Below are positions 46,141 to 56,535 of a DNA stretch of 64,000 nucleotides, one piece after another. The notes under the pieces are model-generated. The model was not told the DNA's origin, made no database searches, and saw only the letters and a list, made by a program, of their open reading frames with translations. The stretch comes from Rhizobiales bacterium Ga0077537 (GTDB lineage Bacteria; Pseudomonadota; Alphaproteobacteria; Rhizobiales; Hyphomicrobiaceae), in contig LNEM01000036.1 of NCBI GenBank assembly GCA_001464955.1, positions 1 to 64,000 of the forward strand, written 5' to 3'. Within the stretch, counting starts at the first letter, position 1. Each line of letters starts with the position of its first letter. Made by a program: the position numbers and the translations under genes.

Positions 46141-47217
46141 ATGACGAAGAAGCACAATGTCCTCATTCTCGGGGCGTCCTATGGGTCGCTGCTCGGCACC
46201 AAGCTGGCCATGGGCGGCCATAGCGCGACCATGGTCTGCCTCCCTGCCGAGGTGGAGGCGTTCAATACCAATGGCGCCCGCGTTCGGATGCCCATCAAGG
46301 GACGCGACGGCCTCGTGGAGATCGATTCGCGCACGCTGCCGGGCAAGCTCACGGCTGCTGGCACGACAGCCGTCGACCCGGCCGCGTTCGATCTCGTGGC
46401 CCTCGCCATGCAGGAGCCCCAGTATCGCTCGCCAGGCGTCCGCGAACTGACGGAGCGCGTCGCCAAGTCCGGCCGCCCGTGCATGTCGATCATGAACATG
46501 CCGCCGCTGACCTACCTCAATCGCATTCCCGGCCTCGACACCTCGAAGCTCCGCCACTGTTTCGCCGATCCGACGGTGTGGGACGCCTTCGACCCGGCCC
46601 TGATGACGCTGTGCAGCCCCGACCCGCAGGCCTTCCGGCCCCCGGAGGAGCCCGTCAACGTGCTCCAGGTGCGCCTCCCGACCAACTTCAAGGCCGCGCG
46701 CTTCGACAACCCGGCCCACACCCAGATCCTGAAGGACATGGCAGCCGACGTCGAAGCCGCGCGCTTCACCGTCGATGGCAAGGCCCTCGAGATTCCGGTC
46801 AAGCTGAAGGTTCACGACAGCATCTTCGTACCGCTCGCCAAATGGGCCATGCTGGTCGCCGGCAACTACCGCTGCGTCGGCAAGGACGGCATGCGCCCCA
46901 TCAAGGAGGCGGTGCATTCCGACGTCGAAACCTCGCGCCAGATTTATGACTGGGTTGTGCGACTGTGCACGTCGCTCGGCGCCGATCCCAAGGATCTGGT
47001 GCCTTTCGAGAAGTATGCCCAGGCGGCGCTGTCACTCGGCAGCCCGTCGTCGGCAGCGCGTGCGCTGGCCGCTGGCGCGCCGAACATCGAGCGCGTCGAC
47101 CTTCTGGTGAAGAGCATCGCCGAGCAGCGCGGCGAACGACTCGCGTCACTCGACGCGACCGTGGAACTGGTCGAAGGCTGGCTGGCGAAGAACCGCGCCG
47201 CCGCCAAAGCCGGCTGA
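46141..47217 (+). CDS. Ketopantoate-reductase-like NAD(P)-binding protein
   Basis: The product is 358 residues. The N-terminus LILGASYGSLLGTKLAMGG (8-26) is a dinucleotide-binding motif in which Ser replaces the usual third Gly. The rest resembles ApbA/PanE-type proteins (FDLVALAMQEPQY, then a helical C-terminal half with LKVHDSIFVPLAKWAMLVAGNYR). The substrate is unknown. The start was set at ATG 46141 after AGGGATGGA; ATG 46135 is possible. A strong terminator follows. Confidence 0.8.
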   Translation: MTKKHNVLILGASYGSLLGTKLAMGGHSATMVCLPAEVEAFNTNGARVRMPIKGRDGLVEIDSRTLPGKLTAAGTTAVDPAAFDLVALAMQEPQYRSPGVRELTERVAKSGRPCMSIMNMPPLTYLNRIPGLDTSKLRHCFADPTVWDAFDPALMTLCSPDPQAFRPPEEPVNVLQVRLPTNFKAARFDNPAHTQILKDMAADVEAARFTVDGKALEIPVKLKVHDSIFVPLAKWAMLVAGNYRCVGKDGMRPIKEAVHSDVETSRQIYDWVVRLCTSLGADPKDLVPFEKYAQAALSLGSPSSAARALAAGAPNIERVDLLVKSIAEQRGERLASLDATVELVEGWLAKNRAAAKAG

Positions 47218-47240
47218 GCCTCGGTCGCAGGTTCCCGACG

Positions 47241-47276
47241 CAAAACGGGCGGCCCCGCCAAGGGCCGCCCGTTTTG
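47241..47276. terminator. Bidirectional terminator
   Basis: A perfect 15-bp stem (CAAAACGGGCGGCCC at 47241-47255 with 47262-47276) encloses the 6-base loop CGCCAA. The A4 and T4 ends make it work in both directions. It lies between the reductase-like gene and the convergent desaturase gene. Confidence 0.9.
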
Positions 47277-47315
47277 TGTTGTTCGGTGGTGCGCTGCCTT
47301 GGCCCCGACCCCAGG

Positions 47316-48410
47316 TCAGATGTTTGCCTCGCGGAACGACACGAGTCGGCGACGCTCCTCGTCCCAGAGCTTCAGCTTCACGGCCGAGATGCTTTCCCCG
47401 AATGTGATGCGTCCCATCTCGACGAGCTCCGGATGGGCTTTCAGCACTTCCGGCAGCCTGTAGAACGGAATGGCGCTCATCAGGTGATGCACATGGTGAA
47501 TGCCGATGTTGGCCGTAAGCCAGCGGATCGGCTGCGGCAGGTCGTAATGTGAGCTGCCAGCGAGCGCGGCCTTCTTCAGCGACCACTCGTCGCTATGGGC
47601 CCAGTACGTATCCTCGAACTGGTGCTGCACATAGAACAGCCAGACGCCGATCGAAGCCGCGAAGATGACCATCGGCAGGTGGACCATCAGGAAGGCCTGC
47701 CAGCCGACGGCCCAGATCAGGAGGGCGGCGAAGACCGCAATCCCCGCATTCGTGCCCATGGCACTGAGCCACGGCATGAGCCCCTTGCGCACGTGCCGCA
47801 TGGGCAGGCGATGCTCGAGGAGGAACAGGTAGGCCGGGCCGATCAGGAACATCACGATCGGATTGCGATACAGGCGATACTTGAACTTGAGCAGAGGGCT
47901 CAAGGCCTTGTATTCCGCGATCGTCAGCGTGTTGAGATCACCGATGCCGCGCCGGTCGAGGTTCCCCGACGATGAGTGATGGATCGCATGGGCGCGGCGC
48001 CAGATATCGTAGGGCGTCAGCGTCAGGATGCCGAGCAGGCGCCCGACCCAGTCATTGACGGCCTTGTTCTCGAAGAAGGCGCCGTGGCCGCAGTCGTGCT
48101 GGATGAGGAACAGCCGCACGACGAATGCCGAGGCCGGGATGGCGATGAGCAGTGTGAGCCAGTACCCGACGTCGAGCGCCAGATAGGCAGCCACCCACAG
48201 TCCGGCAAACGGGACCACTGTCAGGGCGATCTCGATCAGGCTCTGGCGGGTGTTGGGTTTTGTGAAGGGTGCAAGCTTTCGGGCGAGTTCGACTTCGTAG
48301 CTGGCGCGTGCCGGATCGGCGGTGACGGTATGATCCAAGTGGTCGTTCCCTGCGTTGGAGCGCGGGGGCTTCTTTCGACCCTCCGAATCTCCGGATTTGC
48401 GCCGCGACAT
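47316..48410 (-). CDS. Fatty acid desaturase, membrane di-iron
   Basis: The product is 364 residues. All three histidine boxes are present: HDCGH (105-109), HAIHH (141-145) and HHVHH (305-309). Four membrane helices surround them. It probably introduces a double bond in membrane lipid acyl chains. The start 48410 has no clear ribosome site, so an earlier start to 48512 is possible, but its leader is Arg/Cys-rich and unlikely. Confidence 0.9.
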   Translation of the reverse strand: MSRRKSGDSEGRKKPPRSNAGNDHLDHTVTADPARASYEVELARKLAPFTKPNTRQSLIEIALTVVPFAGLWVAAYLALDVGYWLTLLIAIPASAFVVRLFLIQHDCGHGAFFENKAVNDWVGRLLGILTLTPYDIWRRAHAIHHSSSGNLDRRGIGDLNTLTIAEYKALSPLLKFKYRLYRNPIVMFLIGPAYLFLLEHRLPMRHVRKGLMPWLSAMGTNAGIAVFAALLIWAVGWQAFLMVHLPMVIFAASIGVWLFYVQHQFEDTYWAHSDEWSLKKAALAGSSHYDLPQPIRWLTANIGIHHVHHLMSAIPFYRLPEVLKAHPELVEMGRITFGESISAVKLKLWDEERRRLVSFREANI

Positions 48411-48676
48411 TTTCAGGCGCTGATCGGCCGCGCAAGTGCTGCAACCGTCGCAAGGGGCGCGCGCACCCGTATTCCTTGTGGCGCGACGTGCTGGTCGCAG
48501 CGTCGTGAACACGCAGTCGGCGCCTCCGTCTCCCGCGAAAGATTCGATAAATATTCAATAGATTGAATGGGTTGATGGAGGGTCTGAATGTCTGGGTTCA
48601 CCCCGGGCCTCTATTCCGATCGTCGACCGTTGCTATTCGTCCACGGTCGACAAAGAATTTCGCAGGACGTTCCCCG

Positions 48677-49672
48677 TCACCGTCCACCGAGCCTCTGAAG
48701 TCGCTGTGCCGCCGCATCGCTCGCGCCGAGAACTCTGGCGCGCTCGTACCAGATGCGCGCCTCGGCCGGGTCGGCCTTGAGGCCGACAGCCTTGATGCGT
48801 CCGAACTCGTTCGGATCGAACGTGCCGCCGAGCGCCATCGCCGCCTCCGCCAGACCTGCATCCGCCGCCCGCCGGAAGAAGAGACGCGCCGAAGCGATGT
48901 CGCCGCCCTCAAGGAGCGTCATGCCCCGGGCGAGGAATTTCTCGGCGCGTTCGCGATCGGCGCCTGAGAGACCCGGCGTCGCCGGCGGCGGCGTGGCGGC
49001 TCGTGGCGGTGGTGGGAGCGTCAGAGCCGGAGCGACGGCCGCATTGGCCGTTTCCCCGCCACCTGACCGGCCGGACGGCGCAGGCGGTTCAGCTCGCTTC
49101 GGCTGCGGCGTGGCGGCACCACCCGACACGATGAGCGATGTCCGGGTCTCGGAGATGAGGCCACCGTCGATGGCGATGAGCGAGATCGCGACCTCGGCGC
49201 GGCCCGACACGCCTGCCGGTATGACGACCTTCAGGTCGGCCAGTGCGGAGAGTGGAACGGCCCACGCCCCCGGTGCGATCGAGTGCCCCTCCGTCAGTGC
49301 CATTTGCGGCAGTAGTCCGCGGATGCGCACGTAGCTGTTGGGCGGCAGCGGCCCTCCGCTGGCGAGCTTGATGCCGAGGATCGCCTCGCTGGCCGGAGCC
49401 CCGAGCACGACGGCCGGGGCCGAGAGCTCGTGCCGGGCCCCGAGCGCCTCGCCGGCTCCGAGGCCAGATGGGCGCCCGCCCGTCGACTGCGCCGCCGCCA
49501 TCCCGCACCCCAGGGTGGCGAGGATGGAAACGGCGAGCCATGCCCGCGAAATCCTGCCGAAACGCCGCTTTCTCAGGCTGGCCGCGCATCGCACGCCACC
49601 AGCGGTCCGCGTACCGGTGGTTTGGTGCGCCCCTCGAGTCCCGCCGTCTTTGCGTGCCTTGCCCCCCGGCAT
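48677..49672 (-). CDS. Sel1/TPR-repeat secreted protein
   Basis: The product is 331 residues. About 40 basic residues precede a hydrophobic segment (AWLAVSILATLGCGMAAAQ) that looks like a signal or anchor. A beta-rich middle and a Pro-rich linker (about 195-230) lead to helical Sel1-like repeats at the C-terminus (ASARLFFRRAADAGLAEAAMALGG, AEARIWYERARVLGA). Role unknown. It follows the TAXI-protein gene by 16 bases on the same strand. Confidence 0.82.
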   Translation of the reverse strand: MPGGKARKDGGTRGAHQTTGTRTAGGVRCAASLRKRRFGRISRAWLAVSILATLGCGMAAAQSTGGRPSGLGAGEALGARHELSAPAVVLGAPASEAILGIKLASGGPLPPNSYVRIRGLLPQMALTEGHSIAPGAWAVPLSALADLKVVIPAGVSGRAEVAISLIAIDGGLISETRTSLIVSGGAATPQPKRAEPPAPSGRSGGGETANAAVAPALTLPPPPRAATPPPATPGLSGADRERAEKFLARGMTLLEGGDIASARLFFRRAADAGLAEAAMALGGTFDPNEFGRIKAVGLKADPAEARIWYERARVLGASDAAAQRLQRLGGR

Positions 49673-49688
49673 CGTTCCCCGCCTCCGT

Positions 49689-50927
49689 CTATTGCCTGTT
49701 CTTCTGTCGCCACTCGAGGAACTCTTTGAAGAGGCGCTCCTGTTCGGCCGAGTTGCCGGGTGCGGCGCGCGCGGCCTGCGCGCGGGCCGCGTCCTCGCCA
49801 GCGGTATCGCTGGTCGTGGTCACCGTCGACCGTGCCGCCGCCTTGGGACGTTCACGTTCGGCCCGCTCGATCCGGTCGGTGAGCGGCTTGAACCTCTGCC
49901 AGCCGGGCACGTTGGCGGCGAGGTTCACGTCCTTCCAGTTCTTGTGGTAGCCCGGCTCGGTCTGCAGTCTCGGCAGGCGCTCGAACAGGTAGTCGACGAA
50001 CCGCACCATGCGCCGGTGGCGGTCGGTGTCCGCCGGCCAGTCGTAGACGGCGAGCACGGCCGGCACGGCGAGCGTTGCGATCTTCTGCCCCTTCGGAATG
50101 AGTGCCGGATAGTCCTCATGCTCGAGATATGCGGGCAGATAGTAGTCGAGCGAGTCCGTGTAGGGCACGGAGATGAATTTGTAGCCCTCCGGCCATTGTC
50201 CCTTGAGGAATGGTGCGAGCGGCTTCGACGACACCCAGACGGTCGCCGCATACTTGTCGCTCTTGCGCATTTCCTGCATCGCGACCGAGTGCGGATCGAA
50301 ACGTGCGTCGATCTTGATCCCGAGGCGCTCGAAGATGATCGGGCCGCTGTAGGCGGCGGCCGTACCCTCCGTGTTGAAGTTGATCGCCTTGCCGGCGAGA
50401 TCGTTCAGCGACTTGATCTCCGGCCTGACGAAGATGTGCAGTTCCGAGGGAAAGAGGCTCGCGAGATAGTTGATCCGCTTCGAGATGCCCGAGATCTCCG
50501 GGTTCTTCTTGAAGTGTTCGAGCACGTCCCCGTAGACGATCGCGGCGTCAACACCCCGGAGGTAGAGGAGATCGAACACGTTGTCGAAGATGCCCCGGGT
50601 CACGATCGGCAGCACCCGCATGTTGTCGCCGTCGTCGAGCACGCGCGCCAGCTCACCCGCGAACTGCAGCGGCGCCCCTTCGATCCGGCCTGCGGCAAGC
50701 CCGACCGTGTTCGAGTTGATTGCTTCCTTGCGCCGGGCCTCGCTGTCCGGCCGGTTGGCCTTCGGGACGCGTCGCTGCGTGTTCTGGCCGGCGGCCTGTG
50801 CCAGACGCAACGCCGTCTGATCGTCGCCGTCGCCCCTCGCTGGCGCCTGCGCCGAGGCGCCGAGACTGCTTCCCGCGATTGTGAGCCCGGCCACCAGCAC
50901 GACCACCAATTTACGCCATCCACTCAT
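49689..50927 (-). CDS. TAXI-family solute-binding protein
   Basis: The product is 412 residues, with a signal peptide ending ASAQ near 27. The core has NSNTVGLAAGR, the solute-binding fold, GKAINFNTEGTAAAYSG and FDPHSVAMQEM, typical of TAXI proteins of TRAP transporters. No TRAP membrane gene is next to it, so it may be an orphan binding protein. The charged tail (about 355-412) is longer than usual. ATG 50927 has AGGAG upstream. Confidence 0.83.
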   Translation of the reverse strand: MSGWRKLVVVLVAGLTIAGSSLGASAQAPARGDGDDQTALRLAQAAGQNTQRRVPKANRPDSEARRKEAINSNTVGLAAGRIEGAPLQFAGELARVLDDGDNMRVLPIVTRGIFDNVFDLLYLRGVDAAIVYGDVLEHFKKNPEISGISKRINYLASLFPSELHIFVRPEIKSLNDLAGKAINFNTEGTAAAYSGPIIFERLGIKIDARFDPHSVAMQEMRKSDKYAATVWVSSKPLAPFLKGQWPEGYKFISVPYTDSLDYYLPAYLEHEDYPALIPKGQKIATLAVPAVLAVYDWPADTDRHRRMVRFVDYLFERLPRLQTEPGYHKNWKDVNLAANVPGWQRFKPLTDRIERAERERPKAAARSTVTTTSDTAGEDAARAQAARAAPGNSAEQERLFKEFLEWRQKNRQ

Positions 50928-51407
50928 TCCCGGCTCCTCTCGACTGAACACCCACCCGAGTCATCTCGTATCCATTTACCGCACGCTCTAGCCCGACAAT
51001 GCAACAACAAGGCATCGGCGGTGCGACGGAACCCGCGGCAGTTCGACGTTGCGTGGAGGCATCCCTTGCCGACGTCCGGTCTCGCTCGCATCGCAAACGT
51101 GCGGCATTCCCCTGGCACCCGTAGCGCCCCCAGCGCGGCAGAGCGACGCTTTCGCTCCCCCGCGATAGAACCCGACTTCAAAAGGTCACTTTTGCGGCGG
51201 CCGCGAGAACAATTATGGCGGAACTTGGCTCATAGCGCGGCATTTGCTCGGGACATCTGAAAGTCCGATTGGCGCGCGAAACACGCTTTTGCAGCTTTTT
51301 GGCTCCCTCTCCGGGCGCTTGACGGGCCGCCTTTGCGAAGGCACAAGCGGCGCCGTTGAACCCATCTTACCTGCGTGGTTGGCAGCGATTGAGAGGAAAG
51401 AAGACCC
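50928..51407. other. 480-bp divergent region before thrS
   Basis: This gap between the minus-strand TAXI gene and thrS must contain both promoters. I saw no coding frame with a recognisable product and no T-box or other leader structure I could support. Confidence 0.5.
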
Positions 51408-53354
51408 ATGTCCGATATCGTCCTGACGTTTCCAGACGGCGCGACGCGTGCAGTCCCGGCCGGCATGACCGGCCTCGAGGTCGCCCGATCGATCGCGCCA
51501 TCCCTCGCCAAGCGCACCGTCGCCATGATCGTCGATGGCGTCCTCCAGGACGCGGCCGATGCCCTTACCCGCAATGCGACGATCCGCTTCGTCTCGCGCA
51601 CCGACCCGGAAGCGCTGGAACTGATCCGCCACGATTGTGCGCACGTGCTGGCCGAGGCCGTGCAGGATCTCTGGCCCGGCACCCAGGTCACGATCGGCCC
51701 TGTGATCGAGAACGGCTTCTACTACGATTTCGCCAAGGCCGAGCCGTTCCACCCCGACGACCTCCCGAAGATCGAGAAGCGCATGCGCGAGATCATCGCG
51801 AAGAACGCGCCCTTCACCAAGGAGGTCTGGACGCGCGACAAGGCGAAGGCTCACTTCGCGGCGGCCGGAGAGACGTTCAAGGTCGAGTTGGTCGACGCCA
51901 TTCCAGCGGGCGAGGACCTCAAGATCTACCGCCAGGGCGATTGGCTCGACCTCTGCCGCGGCCCGCACATGACCTCGACCGGGCAGATCGGCAACGCCTT
52001 CAAACTGCAGCGGTTCTCGGGCAGCTACTGGCGCGGCAACGCTGAGGGCCCCCAGCTCCAGCGTCTCTATGGCACGGCATTCGCGACTGACAAGGAACTC
52101 GCCGATCACCTCCGCATGCTCGAGGAGGCCGAGAAGCGGGATCATCGCAAGCTCGGCCGCGAGATGGACCTGTTCCATTTCCAGGAGGATGCGCCGGGCA
52201 CCGTCTTCTGGCACCCGAACGGATGGCAGATGTTCCAGGGTCTCATTGCCTACATGCGCCGCCGTCAGGTCGCCGAGGGCTATGTCGAGGTGAACTCGCC
52301 GCAGCTCATGGATCGCAGCCTCTGGGAGACGTCGGGGCACTGGGAGACCTATCACGCCAACATGTTCGTCACCGAGACCGAAGACGAGCGGGTCTTCGCG
52401 CTGAAGCCGATGAACTGCCCCGGCCACGTCCAGATCTACAAGCATGGCCTGAAGAGCTACCGCGATCTTCCCATGAAGATCGCCGAGTTCGGCTGCGTGC
52501 ATCGCTACGAGCCGTCGGGCGCCCTCCACGGACTGATGCGCGTGCGCGCGTTCACCCAGGACGACGCGCACATCTTCTGCAGCGAGGAACAGATTGCCGA
52601 GCAATGCCTCGACATCAACCGCTTCATGCTCTCGATCTACGAGGACTTCGGCTTCCACGACGTCCACATCAAGCTGGCGACGCGCCCCGAGAAAAGGGTC
52701 GGTGACGACAGCCTTTGGGACAAGGCCGAAGCCGCGATGCGCGACGTGCTCGATCGGATGGCCTCCGACAATCGCGTCACCAAGACGTCGATCGCGGAAG
52801 GCGAAGGCGCCTTCTACGGTCCGAAATTCGAATACCACCTGCGCGACGCCATCGGGCGCACATGGCAGTGCGGCACGACGCAGGTCGACTTCAACCTGCC
52901 CGCGCGGTTCGGCGCCTTCTATGTGGACTCGGACGGCGAGAAGAAGACGCCGGTCATGATCCATCGTGCCATGTTCGGCTCGCTGGAGCGCTTCACCGGC
53001 ATCTTCCTCGAGAACACGGCTGGCCATCTCCCGCTCTGGATCGCGCCCGTGCAGGCGGTCGTCGCCACGATCGTCTCGGACGCCGACGACTATGCCCGGG
53101 AGGCAGCCGTTCTGCTGCGCAAGGCCGGCCTGCGCGTCGAGACGGATCTGCGCAACGAGAAGATCAACTACAAGGTCCGCGAGCATTCACTGAGCAAGAC
53201 GCCGGTGCTGCTCGTGGTTGGCAAGCGCGAGGCGGAGGAGCGGAAGGTCTCCGTCCGTCGCCTCGGGTCCGATCGAAATACGGTAATGACGCTCGACGAG
53301 GCCATCGCGGCTTTGCGTGCGGAGGCCGTGCCGCCGGATCTCGCATCGGAATGA
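51408..53354 (+). CDS. thrS: Threonyl-tRNA synthetase
   Basis: The product is 648 residues, full length. It has the N-terminal TGS domain (1-60), the editing domain with HDCAH (75-79), the class II core ([20 protein letters not shown] with the zinc Cys, [27 protein letters not shown]) and the C-terminal anticodon domain. It charges tRNA-Thr and removes mischarged serine. GAGAGGAAAG lies before ATG 51408. Confidence 0.97.
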   Translation: MSDIVLTFPDGATRAVPAGMTGLEVARSIAPSLAKRTVAMIVDGVLQDAADALTRNATIRFVSRTDPEALELIRHDCAHVLAEAVQDLWPGTQVTIGPVIENGFYYDFAKAEPFHPDDLPKIEKRMREIIAKNAPFTKEVWTRDKAKAHFAAAGETFKVELVDAIPAGEDLKIYRQGDWLDLCRGPHMTSTGQIGNAFKLQRFSGSYWRGNAEGPQLQRLYGTAFATDKELADHLRMLEEAEKRDHRKLGREMDLFHFQEDAPGTVFWHPNGWQMFQGLIAYMRRRQVAEGYVEVNSPQLMDRSLWETSGHWETYHANMFVTETEDERVFALKPMNCPGHVQIYKHGLKSYRDLPMKIAEFGCVHRYEPSGALHGLMRVRAFTQDDAHIFCSEEQIAEQCLDINRFMLSIYEDFGFHDVHIKLATRPEKRVGDDSLWDKAEAAMRDVLDRMASDNRVTKTSIAEGEGAFYGPKFEYHLRDAIGRTWQCGTTQVDFNLPARFGAFYVDSDGEKKTPVMIHRAMFGSLERFTGIFLENTAGHLPLWIAPVQAVVATIVSDADDYAREAAVLLRKAGLRVETDLRNEKINYKVREHSLSKTPVLLVVGKREAEERKVSVRRLGSDRNTVMTLDEAIAALRAEAVPPDLASE

Positions 53355-53409
53355 CGGAGCGTTGGCCGCCTGCAGCGGACAACGGATGATCCGCTAACCT
53401 CATTGAACG

Positions 53410-53432
53410 GCCGCGGAAAAACTGCGGCTTTT
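53410..53432 (+). terminator. Possible terminator after thrS
   Basis: GCCGC (53410-53414) pairs with GCGGC (53424-53428), followed by TTTT. A competing GGAAAA/TTTTCC stem overlaps it. It is a modest terminator 56 bases after the thrS stop. Confidence 0.4.
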
Positions 53433-53614
53433 CCGCCACGCGGCACAGGAAACTTGGGGCCGCGAGGTCCCGTTTCCGCATCTGGTCGACCGTCCCATCG
53501 CCTAAGATAGCATCGCGGCCCCTGCGCGGCCCGCGCACACCTTCGCCGTGGTCGTCGCCGCGCCGCCAAAATTGTGTGCTGTTCTCAAAAGACAGTTATG
53601 GGTGGGAGTCTGGA

Positions 53615-54112
53615 ATGAACGACACAGTGAGCAGGATCGGGTCGGCGTTGCGCTCGGCGGCGTTGGCGCTGGGGCTGGGCATCGGATTGGCGGGCGCTGC
53701 GTCGGCCGCCGATATCGTGGTCACGATCGACAAGGTCGCGGCACTCGACAAGATCGATCCGGCGGGTCAGGCAGATTTCTTCGCGCGGGTCACGATCGCC
53801 GGCGAAACCTTCAAGACCGAGCGCATCCGCAAGGCTGACATCATCCTGCCGAATTGGGTTTTCCGCAAGAAGGTGCCCGCCGGCATTCACACCGTGAAGG
53901 TGGAGATCTTCGACAAGGACGTGCTCTCGAAGGACGACCTCATCGACATCAACCGCGTCGATGGCAAGCGCGATCTGGATTTCCGCATCAACACGCGCAC
54001 CTGCCGTGTCCTGGACTTCAGCCAGGGCCTCCGCTGCCGTGAGCGGATTCGCCGCTCTGGAACGGAGAAGCGGAAGGCGGAAATCACGTTCCGCGTCGAC
54101 GTTCGCCGCTGA
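53615..54112 (+). CDS. Secreted C2-like beta-sandwich protein
   Basis: The product is 165 residues with a signal peptide ending SAADI near 33. The sequence FFARVTIAGETFKT, HTVKVEIFDKDVLSKDDLIDIN has a C2-domain look, with clustered Asp that could bind calcium. Two cysteines near 130-140 may form a disulfide. Role unknown. GGGAG precedes ATG 53615. Confidence 0.75.
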   Translation: MNDTVSRIGSALRSAALALGLGIGLAGAASAADIVVTIDKVAALDKIDPAGQADFFARVTIAGETFKTERIRKADIILPNWVFRKKVPAGIHTVKVEIFDKDVLSKDDLIDINRVDGKRDLDFRINTRTCRVLDFSQGLRCRERIRRSGTEKRKAEITFRVDVRR

Positions 54113-54154
54113 TCGGTGTTGGTAACGGAGCCGGGGGAGGGGAGCGCGCCGCTC

Positions 54155-54451
54155 TCACTCCTTCGGCCGTCGCCAGATGCCGTAGCGCCATGGCGCGAAC
54201 GGGTGGCGCCGCGCCCGGATATCGGGCGCCGGATCGAAACCCGACGATCCCCACGGATGGCAGCGGCTGATACGTGAGACCGCGAGCCACCACCCGCGCC
54301 AGGGGCCGTTCCTTTCGATCGCGTCCAGCGCATATTCAGAGCACGTCGGCAGATGCCGGCATTCGAGGCCGATCAGCGGTTTCAAGGTCCACCGGTAGAC
54401 GTGGATCGGCCCCTGAGCGAGACGGACGAGGATGCACCGCGCTCGGCTCAT
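54155..54451 (-). CDS. yidD: Membrane protein insertion efficiency factor YidD
   Basis: The product is 98 residues with the YidD core YRWTLKPLIGLECRHLPTCSEYALDAIERNG and RCHPWGSSGFDPAP (listed in parts). It sits near the inner membrane and helps YidC insert proteins. Here it is 9 bases after an Fe-S scaffold gene, an order seen in Rhizobiales, and not next to rpmH-rnpA-yidC. Confidence 0.93.
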   Translation of the reverse strand: MSRARCILVRLAQGPIHVYRWTLKPLIGLECRHLPTCSEYALDAIERNGPWRGWWLAVSRISRCHPWGSSGFDPAPDIRARRHPFAPWRYGIWRRPKE

Positions 54452-54460
54452 CGGGCGCGA

Positions 54461-54925
54461 TCAGGCCTGCGCCGCAGTCGCTTCGGCGGTCCGGCTGGCG
54501 TTGAGCCCCTCGAACGCGCGGAGAACCGCCTCGAAAGCGAGCAGCGTCGAGGCGTGCCGGCCCTTCACCTCGCGCACGGGCTCCAGAACGCCGAGATCGG
54601 CCCACTTGCCCGTGGGCGCCGGCCCGTTCTCCTTCAGCATGGCGCGCATTTCTTCGGCCGCCTTGCGGATCTCGCGCTCCGTGCTGCCTATGATCTGCGT
54701 CGCCACGATCGACGCCGCCGCCTGCCCTAGGAGGCAGGCCTTCACCGTGTGCGCGTAGTCGACCACGCGGTCCCCCTCAAGTTTCAGTTCGACCGCGATG
54801 GTCGACCCGCAGAGCTTCGAATGCGCCGACGCCTTGGCATCGGGCGTGTCGAGATGCCGGGACGGCGGGATCGCGGCAGCAAAGGCCATGATCCGGTCGT
54901 TATAGAGGTCGCTGAGCTCAGTCAT
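54461..54925 (-). CDS. Iron-sulfur cluster scaffold, SufU/NifU-N type
   Basis: The product is 154 residues. Cluster cysteines appear in KLCGSTI (about 39) and KACLLGQAA (about 64). The third ligand of classic IscU/SufU is replaced by Ala in GRHASTLLAF (about 123), a variant that I believe is usual in this alphaproteobacterial subgroup. It likely helps build Fe-S clusters. ATG 54925 is used, as a longer frame to 54988 has no ribosome site. Confidence 0.85.
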   Translation of the reverse strand: MTELSDLYNDRIMAFAAAIPPSRHLDTPDAKASAHSKLCGSTIAVELKLEGDRVVDYAHTVKACLLGQAAASIVATQIIGSTEREIRKAAEEMRAMLKENGPAPTGKWADLGVLEPVREVKGRHASTLLAFEAVLRAFEGLNASRTAEATAAQA

Positions 54926-55255
54926 TCCACGCCCCGTCCGCGCCATTGCGCTTTCGTTGCTCGCACAAGTCGGCCGGGACCTGCCCACCCGCCTTGCATC
55001 CCATTCCGCTGCTTAGCCAAAGACGCGCGGACTTCTTTCAATCGATCGCGCGCGGCACCATACTAACTCGCGCCGGTACGATGCGCACGCGACCATGGAT
55101 CGCGCGCCGGAGGCGCCGACGACGCACGCCGCTGGTCAGGATATCGCGATGCCAGGGTCGATGTGCAAGTCGGAACCGGCCGGCTCGGGCCGGTGAGGCG
55201 AGATTTGGTCGATGCGGCGGCCCCATGGCGCGGCCACGAGGAAAGGCACGGCACG

Positions 55256-55876
55256 ATGAAGGATACCGATGACACTCGGCCGGCCGCCGCCGGCAGGCCC
55301 CGTCCGAGCCGCTCCGAGGCTGAGGCTGCCGTCCGCACCCTGATCGCATGGGCCGGCGAGGACCCCGACCGCGAGGGCCTGCGCGACACGCCTCGCCGGG
55401 TCGCCGCAGCCTACGAATCGTGGTTTCGCGGCTACGGCCAGGACCCCGCAGCCGTCCTGTCGCGCACGTTCGGCGACGTGAACGGCTACGACGACATGGT
55501 CATGGTCCGCGACGTCCGCCTCGAAAGCCACTGCGAGCATCACCTGGCGCCGTTCATCGGCGTCGCCCACATCGCCTACCTGCCGCGCGATCGCGTCGTC
55601 GGTCTGTCGAAGCTTGCGCGAGTCGTCGAGATCTTCGCCAAGCGGATGCAGACCCAGGAAGCCTTGACCGCCCAGATCGCCTCGGCGATCGAGCTGCATC
55701 TGGCGCCCCGCGGCGTCGCCATCCTGGTCGAGGCCGAACACATGTGCATGTCGACCCGCGGCGTGAACCAACAGGGCGTCTCCACAGTGACGACCCGGTT
55801 CTCGGGTGCGTTCGATACCGACCCGGCCTATCGCGAACGGTTCCTCGGCCTCGTCCACGCGCCCCGCCGCCCCTGA
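55256..55876 (+). CDS. folE: GTP cyclohydrolase I
   Basis: The product is 206 residues. Zinc and catalytic residues are seen in [11 protein letters not shown] (Cys93, His95, His96), [13 protein letters not shown] and [10 protein letters not shown]. It makes dihydroneopterin triphosphate, the first step to folate. ATG 55256 follows AGGAAAGG. Its stop overlaps the hisI start. Confidence 0.95.
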   Translation: MKDTDDTRPAAAGRPRPSRSEAEAAVRTLIAWAGEDPDREGLRDTPRRVAAAYESWFRGYGQDPAAVLSRTFGDVNGYDDMVMVRDVRLESHCEHHLAPFIGVAHIAYLPRDRVVGLSKLARVVEIFAKRMQTQEALTAQIASAIELHLAPRGVAILVEAEHMCMSTRGVNQQGVSTVTTRFSGAFDTDPAYRERFLGLVHAPRRP

Positions 55877-56385
55877 TGCGCCCCACTTCGCGAGTGTCCT
55901 CGATGACGTCCAGCAGCCAAGCCTTCGAGCCCCCCGGCGCCGATCTGGAGGACGGCACGCGTCTGACGCCCCGTTTCGACGCCGCCGGCGTCATGGCGGC
56001 TGTCGCAACCGATGCGGTGACCGGCGAGGTGCTGATGCTCGCCTGGATGAATGCCGAGGCCCTGGCCCGCACAATCGCCACCGGCGAGGCCCATTTCTAC
56101 AGCCGGTCCCGGGGCCGCATCTGGAAGAAGGGTGAGGAAAGCGGCAACGTGCTGCAGGTGGTCGAATTGCGCACCGACTGCGATCAGGATGCCGTCTGGA
56201 TGCGCGTCAGGCTGACGGGCCATGGCGCTGCCTGCCACACCGGGCACCGCACCTGCTTTTATCGTCGCATTCCGGTCGCCGGGGCCGGTTCCGGTCAGGG
56301 GCCCGGGACGGCGTTGGAGCACGCTGGGACACCGCGCGCCTTCGCGCCCGGTGACGTCTACAAGGCGAAGCCGAAGCCCGAATGA
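55876..56385 (+). CDS. hisI: Phosphoribosyl-AMP cyclohydrolase
   Basis: The product is 169 residues. HisI motifs are [35 protein letters not shown] (split), [11 protein letters not shown] and [11 protein letters not shown], which include the metal-binding Asp/Cys set. It opens the purine ring in histidine synthesis. ATG 55876 overlaps the folE stop (TGATG); ATG 55903 is an alternative. No HisE domain is attached. Confidence 0.95.
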   Translation: MRPTSRVSSMTSSSQAFEPPGADLEDGTRLTPRFDAAGVMAAVATDAVTGEVLMLAWMNAEALARTIATGEAHFYSRSRGRIWKKGEESGNVLQVVELRTDCDQDAVWMRVRLTGHGAACHTGHRTCFYRRIPVAGAGSGQGPGTALEHAGTPRAFAPGDVYKAKPKPE

Positions 56386-56535
56386 ACCCGCACGGCCCGC
56401 TCGCGCCGTGAAATCGGTGCGCCGGGGGACCCGTTAACCACTGTGGGCTAACCTGTCGCAGAGGTAGGGTCAGGGGCACCATTCGACGTGGCATAGGCAT
56501 GCTTATTGCTGCGCCGGGGCCAAAAGGGGCTCGGC

